From: Bacteroidales bacterium
Lineage (GTDB): Bacteria; Bacteroidota; Bacteroidia; Bacteroidales; UBA7960
Length of the DNA: 6,598 nt
Assembly (NCBI GenBank): GCA_003557765.1
Contig: PWNO01000168.1
Location: forward strand, 1-6,598
Direction of reading: 5' to 3'
Of the stretch, positions 1-5,880 are shown piece by piece; positions within the stretch are counted from its first letter, which is position 1, and every line of letters starts with the position of its first letter. Below the pieces are notes generated by a model. The model was not told the DNA's origin and did not search any database. It saw only the letters and a program-made list of their open reading frames with translations. Position numbers and translations under genes: made by a program.

Positions 1-378
1 ATCCTGAGTGGATCCATGCATTAGATGGGTCATCTTCTCCTGCAAGTCGTGCATCAAGCGGTTCCCAGGTGGCTGCCAATACGTTGGTACCGTCAAAATC
101 GGTTGATATCCAGAGGCTGAAGCCATCGTGTGTGTAGAACGCCTGAGCCGACTCAAATTCAAAGATCGGGTTGCTCATGGCATCCCGGTCGATTGGTGGG
201 GTGATCATCCACATTACGTTGGTTGGGTCTGTCGAGTTGAAAGCCGTGGCCTGCGCGTAATGATTATTCTCAAAGGTACGACATATCCAGTTTCTTTCTC
301 CCTCCTCGGCAAACGCCGTCCAGCCATTTTGATTGATCACTGCGTGGTTGGGATATGACTGAAAGTCTTCGTCGATTG
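1..378 (-). repeat. Diverged direct repeat, copy 1 (choice-of-anchor J coding segment)
   Basis: This segment aligns with 1955-2332 at a constant offset of 1954 bp and no indels that I could detect. Both encode the choice-of-anchor J domain of the two paralogous lipoproteins. The encoded proteins are about three-quarters identical by hand count, including the shared run DAMSNPIFEFESAQAF. The repeat continues past the left window edge. Confidence 0.8.
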
Positions 379-1786
379 AGATTACCGGGTCACCGGGTTG
401 ATGGTCATCCTCTTCGAGCAACTCCAGGTCATCAAGACTACGGATCTGTATTTGGGGGTTACAGTGGATGGAGGCAATTGCGGTAATGTTGTATAATCCG
501 CCAACAACCTGTGTGTCTTTAAACGAGGCCCAGTTGGTCGTATACATGTCGATAGACCCCGTGTTGTCGGTTACCGGAACACTTCCGGCAAAAGTGCCTC
601 CTCCCGGTAGCGTTGCGTCTTTTATCCTAACGAGGGTAGACTCAAAGTCATTGATGTTGTTTCTCAGGTTCTGGATGGTTGTTACTACCGGTTCGGGCAA
701 TTCCCCATGGCCCAGTGCAATAGCGTTACCCGTTGGGATCTCTTCAACCTGAAGCAAACCGTTGAAACGGGTAATGGGCATGTTGGAGGAATTGATCCTG
801 ACTTGCAGACCCAGGTTCAGTGAGTGCCAGGATTGAAAGCGTAAGGCAATTCCGTCGCCGTTTTCATCCATCATGTATGCGTTCTGCCCAGGCAGGTTTT
901 CATGATCCCTGTCAGAGATGATCACCCCTTCAAATCTTGTGTTAGGTGGTAGGTTGGTTTGTCCATCAGCGTACATTTGCTTGATGTCGGCAATGGTGAT
1001 CAGCTCAAGGTCGCCACCGGGTGGCTCACAGCGCGTACCTTCCATATCCACTTCAGAGGTTCGGCGGATATGTAATTGCATGGTGTTGTCAAACTGGCCG
1101 ATAAGTCCGATGATGCTTCCATTACCTTCCGGTATCTGTTCATTGGCAAAATCTGCATAGCCACTGGTGCGAACGGTTATTGCATTGCCATCGCAGTCTT
1201 CCAGATTCCGATTTGTACCCGACTGTGCTTCCGGCGACAAAGCGTAAGGAATTCCAATATCACCAAAAGAGAATTGTACTTCATCAAGAATAACAAGTAT
1301 ACCCTGCATGTCGCTGTCTATCTCTTCAATGGTAACCGAAACAGGTTCAAGGTGTCTGTCTGAAGCCTGAACAACTAGATTGGTTCTTCCATCAACATTG
1401 GTCAACTGCAGCATATTTCGATATTCATCAAGCGTAGCTCCCCTGAGTGCAATCCTGACAGAGTCCCCTTCACTGAAGTTCCCAAACTGGGAAAGCCTGA
1501 TCAATAAACCGGCTTCATCATCCTGGACAAAAGCTTCGCGATAAATGTTCCCTGAGCTATCGTCCATGGTTACGATGGCCATTACGTTGAGCCCTGAATC
1601 TTCGAAATCAACCGCTTCACCGTGGTATAGTTCCCTAAGCTCACTGATCGTAATTATACTGTCGGCAGGCAATTTGTTTGCAGGTGGTGCATCGGGCTCA
1701 ATCTTTTCGCACGACGATGTCATCCCAAAAAGGAAAAACAGGATGAGGATAATTGCCGGACTGCTATTTTTAATGTGTTTCTTCAT
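1..1786 (-). CDS. DUF5689 (x2) / choice-of-anchor J lipoprotein, 3' end cut by window edge
   Basis: This is a probable surface or outer-membrane lipoprotein that runs leftward off the window; 595 codons are present without a stop. The N-terminus is basic (MKKHIKNSS), followed by a hydrophobic stretch (about 11-22) and a lipobox TSSC with Cys26 as the lipidation site. Two DUF5689-type domains follow, at about 44-250 and 259-458. Both open with a similar motif (ITISELRELY and ITIADIKQMY) and contain a 'D-E-x-G' strand (VQDDEAG; MDENGDG). A choice-of-anchor J (cleaved-adhesin-like) domain starts near 470 with ISIDEDFQSYP and is cut shortly before its expected end. The start was chosen because it gives an intact signal peptide directly after the 46-bp gap; the leader is A/T-rich with no Shine-Dalgarno. 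It is a paralogue of the upstream gene at 1833-3122 but carries one extra DUF5689 domain. The ligand is unknown; binding of nucleic acid, glycan or protein are all possible. Domain architecture is clear, function is inferred. Confidence 0.93.
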   Translation of the reverse strand, partial: MKKHIKNSSPAIILILFFLFGMTSSCEKIEPDAPPANKLPADSIITISELRELYHGEAVDFEDSGLNVMAIVTMDDSSGNIYREAFVQDDEAGLLIRLSQFGNFSEGDSVRIALRGATLDEYRNMLQLTNVDGRTNLVVQASDRHLEPVSVTIEEIDSDMQGILVILDEVQFSFGDIGIPYALSPEAQSGTNRNLEDCDGNAITVRTSGYADFANEQIPEGNGSIIGLIGQFDNTMQLHIRRTSEVDMEGTRCEPPGGDLELITIADIKQMYADGQTNLPPNTRFEGVIISDRDHENLPGQNAYMMDENGDGIALRFQSWHSLNLGLQVRINSSNMPITRFNGLLQVEEIPTGNAIALGHGELPEPVVTTIQNLRNNINDFESTLVRIKDATLPGGGTFAGSVPVTDNTGSIDMYTTNWASFKDTQVVGGLYNITAIASIHCNPQIQIRSLDDLELLEEDDHQPGDPVISIDEDFQSYPNHAVINQNGWTAFAEEGERNWICRTFENNHYAQATAFNSTDPTNVMWMITPPIDRDAMSNPIFEFESAQAFYTHDGFSLWISTDFDGTNVLAATWEPLDARLAGEDDPSNAWIHSG

Positions 1787-1832
1787 AATTTCATTTATTT
1801 TATTGATCTAAAGACGTCTTATCACAATTTGA

Positions 1833-3122
1833 TTAATTGTCTTCATAAAGTTTTACATTGTCGACCCTGAATGTGCCGGTATTTCCTATTGGTTCTTCTG
1901 CTTCATATCGCCAGGCAATGTGCACGATGCCTGAATGTGGGGACAGGTCAATGTACCCTGAATGGATCCATGTGTTGCTTGGGTCATCTCCTCCGACAAG
2001 TCTGGCTGAAAGCGGTTCCCATGTGGCACCTGTTACGTCGCTTCCGTTAAAGTCGCCGGAGATATGTAGGCTAAAACCGTCGTGTGTGTAAAAGGCCTGC
2101 GCCGATTCAAACTCAAATATGGGATTTGACATCGCATCCAGATCAATTGGTGGCGTGATCATCCACATCACATTGGTTACGTCTTGCGACCCGAATGCCG
2201 TTGCCTGGGAATAGTGGTTGTCCTGATGTATTTGACAGCGCCAATTCCTTTGGCCTTCTTGGGCGTAGGCTATCCAGCCGTTTTGGTTGATTGGTGTTGC
2301 TTCTGGATATGACTGAAAGTCTTCATCAATGAATGTCACCGCTTCTCCCGGATCAGTACCGTTGTCATCGTCGCCGCAGCGAGGGTCATTCATGTCAATC
2401 TCGTTGAGGCTTCTTATGTAAAGTTGAAAATCGCTCCGGAACTGCGAAAGAATGGCAATGACTGTTCCGTTTAGTTCCGGAGTCAGATCATCTGCAAAGT
2501 TGGCATAGCCACTGGTCCTTACAATGACTTGGTTGCCATCACAATCTTCCAGCATGCGGTTTACCGACAAAAGGTTTTCACTGTCTGCAAAGGGAAGTCC
2601 TGTATCGGAAGCAATGAATTGAACTCCTTCCAGTCTGATCAATCTTCCCTGATGCTGGGATCCGATCTCGGAGATTGACATCAGCTGGGGTTTAACCGTT
2701 TTACCGTTTTCTTTTTTGATGATGTTTCTGTCCACATTTACATTGTCAAGCTGCAACATCTGCATGTAAGAGCTCAGAATGGTTCCTTTGAGGTAAATAC
2801 GTACGGAGTCGCTCTGATAGACGGCACCGGGGGCTTGCATGCGGAGATTGATAGCTCCCGTTTCGTCCTGCACGAAAGCATTTCTGAATATATTACCCGA
2901 TTTGTCGTCCATGGTTACCGTGGCATATACGGAGTAGTCATCCTCAAAAAGAATCGGTTCGTTGTCAAACATATCACGAAGCTCGGATATTGTAAGAACG
3001 GTACCAACCGGAATTTCGCTCAACGGAGGCTCATCAAAATCATCATGAATGCATCCCGGCATCAGCAGCATCACCATCACCGGAAATATGAACAGGAAAA
3101 TATTTCTCTTGCTAAAAATCAT
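1833..3122 (-). CDS. DUF5689 / choice-of-anchor J lipoprotein
   Basis: This complete 429-residue lipoprotein has a signal peptide MIFSKRNIFLFIFPVMVMLL and lipobox MPGC, with Cys24 as the lipidation site. The acidic stretch that follows (IHDDFDE) resembles the Bacteroidota lipoprotein surface-export signal, so a cell-surface location is likely. One DUF5689 domain spans about 42-244, with motifs LTISELRDMF, VTMDDKSGN, FVQDETGAI, LEDCDGN and VRTSGYANFA. An acidic linker (GDDDNGTDPGE, about 250-260) leads to a choice-of-anchor J domain (about 263-427) that starts IDEDFQSYP and ends TFRVDNVKLYEDN, a typical beta-sandwich closing strand. The gene begins 70 bp after the receptor stop and ends 46 bp before the paralogous lipoprotein gene, so the three are probably cotranscribed. 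Its position directly after a TonB-dependent receptor suggests a ligand-capture partner, in the role SusD plays for SusC, although it has no SusD-like sequence. The ligand is not known. Confidence 0.95.
   Translation of the reverse strand: MIFSKRNIFLFIFPVMVMLLMPGCIHDDFDEPPLSEIPVGTVLTISELRDMFDNEPILFEDDYSVYATVTMDDKSGNIFRNAFVQDETGAINLRMQAPGAVYQSDSVRIYLKGTILSSYMQMLQLDNVNVDRNIIKKENGKTVKPQLMSISEIGSQHQGRLIRLEGVQFIASDTGLPFADSENLLSVNRMLEDCDGNQVIVRTSGYANFADDLTPELNGTVIAILSQFRSDFQLYIRSLNEIDMNDPRCGDDDNGTDPGEAVTFIDEDFQSYPEATPINQNGWIAYAQEGQRNWRCQIHQDNHYSQATAFGSQDVTNVMWMITPPIDLDAMSNPIFEFESAQAFYTHDGFSLHISGDFNGSDVTGATWEPLSARLVGGDDPSNTWIHSGYIDLSPHSGIVHIAWRYEAEEPIGNTGTFRVDNVKLYEDN
1955..2332 (-). repeat. Diverged direct repeat, copy 2 (choice-of-anchor J coding segment)
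   Basis: This is the partner of the repeat at 1-378. Shared stretches include a run around the codons for YTHDGFSL and a run around the codons for MWMITPPID. Most differences fall in third codon positions or cause moderate substitutions, consistent with gene duplication and continued selection on both copies. Confidence 0.8.
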
Positions 3123-3163
3123 ATTATTGTTTTTATTGATGTTATAAACTTAGTTTTCTTCGG

Positions 3164-3186
3164 AAACCATTAAACGCTAAACCATT
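3164..3186. repeat. Short direct repeat between receptor and lipoprotein genes
   Basis: AAACCATT occurs at 3164-3171 and again at 3179-3186, a 15-bp period, just downstream of the receptor stop codon. The function is unknown and it may be chance in a 70-bp A/T-rich gap. The gap shows no convincing hairpin-plus-T-run terminator in the minus-strand direction. Confidence 0.3.
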
Positions 3187-3192
3187 CTGCCG

Positions 3193-5766
3193 TTAAAACC
3201 TAAATGCAAGGTTCGCAAAATAGGTTCTTCCATACAAATAAAAATACTTAGAGGCGAACTGATCGGGGTTGGTTGAACTGTATCTCAGTTGTTCGAAGCC
3301 CCCAATCTGGAAATCGGTATTGTTCAGAATATTTGAAACGCTGACGTTGAAATTGATAAAGTATTGTCTGCGAATCCGCCAGGACCTTCCGGCAAATACA
3401 TCCACCGTATAGTTGAAGTCCATCTTCTCCTGCCCAAGGAGCTGCTCCCACTGCGGGTCGGTATCCATCAGGTTTTGAACCGCTTCAGCGGTTCTCCTGT
3501 CGGGATTGACGTCAATGTAAATGTCATCGAAAACGTTGGCGTTCACACCAATGAACCAGTATCTCGGGCTGTTGTATCTTAACCCCACGGAGCCTGCGGT
3601 GTGGGTCATTCCACCCAGTTTGTAATTCTTAAGATATACCTCACGTCCTTCTGTCATGATCTCAAAATCGTTATCCCTGGCAATGGTAACCTGCGGACGC
3701 GAATTGTAAATATAGTCTCCTGTACCGGCTACTATATAACCTGAAATAGTAGATGTCAGCTGCAGGTCGATGCCGAGTTCGACGCCCATGTGGCGTTTGT
3801 CGAGATCGGTCATGATGTAATTTACGAACGTACGCAGTTCATCGTGGTAAAAGCTGCGCGACCAGGTTTGGTCACGGAATTCGGTATAGAACAATGTCAG
3901 TCGCGACTTGATGAAGGGTGAACGGATAATGTAGCTAAGGTCGCCCGACATGATGGTTTCGCTCTGCAGGTTTTCAATCACATCATCCCTGACCCTTGAG
4001 GAGATATAGGCATTTCTGAAGTATGGAGCGCGTGTCATGTATGCAGCATTTGATTCAACATAATGCCTTCCGGTGATCTTATAAACGGCTCCGCCTTTCA
4101 ATCCGAAGTTGGTAAAGTTGTGCTTCTCGCTGTCACCGTAAGAGTTATCAGGGAATCGTGCATTTCTCATATGCCCGGTTCTCCAGAAAGTGGTATGTGA
4201 CAACATACCGGAAATATAGAAATCCCATTTGGGAAGGATCCATTCGCTTTGCGCGAACAAAGAATATTCATTGATATTTCCGGTGAAATCATAACCAAAC
4301 ACATCACCAACGGTAACAATTCTGTTAGGGTTGTTAAGGTCGGGTTGTGCCATCATTGGATCGTCGAAGTCTCTTTCTGCAAACTGGTCAATATCGAAAA
4401 AGAAGTCACCGCCCAGCAGGTCATCAATGGTCTTAAACTGGTGTGTTTGCGACAATGATACGTTGATCCCTCCTGATAATGTGTGTGTCGGGTCTACGAT
4501 ATGTTCAATATGTGAATTAAAAACCATCTGAGTTCTGTCGTTGCGTCGTTCTTCCACAATGTACTTGGACCGATTTCCCCTTACATTGTTTCCTTCAATG
4601 CCATCCACGTTTTCAACGGTAAACAGGTTTCTTCTGTTGGCGTTGTAGAACCATTCCCAGTCTATCTGTCTGAAGGTGTCGTCTGTTTGCCAGAGCTCGG
4701 TGATGAGGTTAAACATCGCAGGGTCATTTTGATGCCAGCTTGGCAGCCAGCGGTAGTAGTCTGGCCTGGGGTCACCTGCGAAATTGTAATCGGGATGATC
4801 GAATGATTTGTGGCTGTCGTACCAGTTTAAGGCGGTAGAGCCACCGCGTCCAAAGCTGTAAGCTGCACTTGTCGTGATTTCTGTATCTCTTGATGGGCTA
4901 TAGTAGTGTGAGAGGATGACCCAGGGGTTGTGGAAATTGTTGACTCTGGCATTGCGTTTCTCCCCATTTTGCCATCCCCAGTTCGGGTTGTAATAATTAT
5001 CTCCAACGAGATCGTAAGCTTCCTGAACGGCAACACCAGGTCTTCCGGTGCGTGAGGGGGCTCCAAAAGCGATGAGTCCGATGCTGTGCCTGTTGTTTAA
5101 CTCCTTTTCTGTGGAGAAAAAATATCCCCAGGCATCGTAAAATGTGCCTGGTGCATAACCTTCGTTTGCCGATCGGCGTGAACCGCTCAGGGTAAACGCC
5201 CAGCCGTTGTCCTGCATCCCTGTGCTGTGGGTGAACATCATCCGGTGATTGTATGTACGGTTTGCACTGGAGTAGGTCAGTCGTGTGTTTGAGCCAAACC
5301 GGGAAGCGCGCGTTACAATGTTTGTGGCACCACCAATGCCACCGAAGGTTTGCCGTGAAGGACCGATTCCGTAAACCGGCTCAGTCATTCGGGTCACATC
5401 ATTCAAACCTCCCCAAACAGAGAAAAAAGCCCTTCCCGTCTCAGGATCATTTACAGGAATGGCATTGATCATTACGCGTGTGTTTTCCGAGTCGTAACCA
5501 CGGATGCGGTAACGCGCTGAACCAAAATTAAACCCGGCTGTGTTTACATAAATGTCTCTCGAACCCTGAAGCAGGCTTGAAATGTCGTGTGAATCCTCCT
5601 CCCCTTCAATGTCGGAGATTGAGAGGGTAAGAATGGGTATCTCCCTTTCAGTTCGCTCATCCAGCAAAAGTGTGTCAGAAGGCTCTTCCTCTTCGATTCC
5701 ACGCCAGGAGTAAGCAGGTGCACTAATTATTAATAGCAGTAGAATTCCGATTATTTTTTCTTTCAT
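3193..5766 (-). CDS. TonB-dependent outer-membrane receptor (plug plus beta-barrel)
   Basis: This 857-residue outer-membrane receptor would import a ligand using energy passed by TonB-ExbB-ExbD. A signal peptide covers residues 1-20 (MKEKIIGILLLLIISAPAYS). A TonB-box-like segment, EIPILTLS, lies at about 42-49. The plug domain (about 50-157) shows DISSLLQGSRDIYV, YRIRGYDSENTRVMINAIPV, NDPETGRAFFSVWGGLNDVTR and FGGIGGATNIVTR. The rest (about 160-857) is rich in aromatic and alternating polar/hydrophobic segments expected of a 22-strand barrel, and the protein ends in LAFRF, the terminal aromatic signal for BAM-mediated assembly. It lacks the N-terminal carboxypeptidase-regulatory-like domain of SusC proteins, and no SusD gene follows; two DUF5689 lipoproteins do. 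It appears to be the first gene of the minus-strand operon, divergent from a secreted hydrolase. The substrate cannot be read from the sequence; nucleic-acid fragments or organophosphates are a context-based guess. The family call is firm. Confidence 0.96.
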   Translation of the reverse strand: MKEKIIGILLLLIISAPAYSWRGIEEEEPSDTLLLDERTEREIPILTLSISDIEGEEDSHDISSLLQGSRDIYVNTAGFNFGSARYRIRGYDSENTRVMINAIPVNDPETGRAFFSVWGGLNDVTRMTEPVYGIGPSRQTFGGIGGATNIVTRASRFGSNTRLTYSSANRTYNHRMMFTHSTGMQDNGWAFTLSGSRRSANEGYAPGTFYDAWGYFFSTEKELNNRHSIGLIAFGAPSRTGRPGVAVQEAYDLVGDNYYNPNWGWQNGEKRNARVNNFHNPWVILSHYYSPSRDTEITTSAAYSFGRGGSTALNWYDSHKSFDHPDYNFAGDPRPDYYRWLPSWHQNDPAMFNLITELWQTDDTFRQIDWEWFYNANRRNLFTVENVDGIEGNNVRGNRSKYIVEERRNDRTQMVFNSHIEHIVDPTHTLSGGINVSLSQTHQFKTIDDLLGGDFFFDIDQFAERDFDDPMMAQPDLNNPNRIVTVGDVFGYDFTGNINEYSLFAQSEWILPKWDFYISGMLSHTTFWRTGHMRNARFPDNSYGDSEKHNFTNFGLKGGAVYKITGRHYVESNAAYMTRAPYFRNAYISSRVRDDVIENLQSETIMSGDLSYIIRSPFIKSRLTLFYTEFRDQTWSRSFYHDELRTFVNYIMTDLDKRHMGVELGIDLQLTSTISGYIVAGTGDYIYNSRPQVTIARDNDFEIMTEGREVYLKNYKLGGMTHTAGSVGLRYNSPRYWFIGVNANVFDDIYIDVNPDRRTAEAVQNLMDTDPQWEQLLGQEKMDFNYTVDVFAGRSWRIRRQYFINFNVSVSNILNNTDFQIGGFEQLRYSSTNPDQFASKYFYLYGRTYFANLAFRF

Positions 5767-5824
5767 AATAAGAATAGTGTTAAATAGTATGCAAAACAGC
5801 CAGTCATCAAATTAAAGAAGAGAA

Positions 5825-5857
5825 TTTGGCTTAAGTTCATTAAAATGCTTATTTTTG
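5825..5857 (+). promoter_or_regulatory. Bacteroidota-type promoter for the secreted hydrolase
   Basis: TTTG at 5825-5828 (-33 element) is followed after 21 bp by TATTTTTG at 5850-5857. The second element matches the Bacteroidota sigma-ABfr -7 consensus TAnnTTTG at every fixed position, and the spacing is in the usual 19-21 bp range. It would give a leader of roughly 15-20 nt before the ATG at 5881. No other good plus-strand candidate is visible in the intergenic region. Confidence 0.65.
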
Positions 5858-5862
5858 AGCAT
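5845..5862. repeat. Inverted repeat bracketing the -7 element
   Basis: ATGCT (5845-5849) and AGCAT (5858-5862) are perfect inverted 5-mers separated by exactly the 8 bp of the predicted -7 element TATTTTTG. The placement would suit a regulator-binding site occluding the promoter. The arms are short, so coincidence remains possible. Confidence 0.35.
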
Positions 5863-5870
5863 CAAAATTA
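5863..5870 (-). promoter_or_regulatory. Weak candidate -7 element for the receptor/lipoprotein operon
   Basis: Read on the minus strand this is TAATTTTG, matching TAnnTTTG exactly, and it would give a leader of about 90 nt to the receptor ATG at 5766. No TTG/TTTG -33 element lies at the expected distance, because that position falls in the first codons of the divergent gene. In an A/T-rich region a chance match is easily possible. No better minus-strand promoter was found in 5767-5880. Confidence 0.25.
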
Positions 5871-5880
5871 ATCATTTATT

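Larger units (their letters stand above)
1..5766 (-). other. Predicted three-gene operon (receptor, lipoprotein, lipoprotein)
   Basis: The three minus-strand genes are collinear with gaps of only 70 bp (3123-3192) and 46 bp (1787-1832). Neither gap contains a clear terminator or a complete -33/-7 promoter on the minus strand. The products are all cell-envelope proteins and the two lipoproteins are paralogues, so a shared transcript and a shared function are likely. The operon may continue left of the window. Confidence 0.65.

Noticed and set aside
128..752. Plus-strand open frames near the left edge
   Set aside because: The minus strand here encodes the second DUF5689 and choice-of-anchor J domains, continuous with the upstream reading frame and conserved in the paralogue; the plus frames are shadows.
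918..1363. Overlapping plus-strand open frames antisense to the left-edge lipoprotein gene
   Set aside because: They lie entirely within a well-supported minus-strand coding region with recognisable domains, and their translations show no coherent domain or signal.
1811..1820. 10-bp perfect palindrome AAGACGTCTT between the two lipoprotein genes
   Set aside because: It has no loop, no adjacent T-run on the minus strand and no second half-site; several such palindromes are expected by chance in a window of this size.
3145..3152. TAAGTTTA on the minus strand as an internal promoter for the lipoprotein gene
   Set aside because: It misses the final G of the -7 consensus and has no clear TTTG element at the right spacing, so cotranscription with the receptor is simpler.
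3155..3166. Small TTTC-TTCG-GAAA hairpin after the receptor gene as a terminator
   Set aside because: The stem is only 4 bp and A/T-rich, the UUCG loop would exist only on the plus-strand RNA where no transcript is expected, and no T-run follows in the minus direction.
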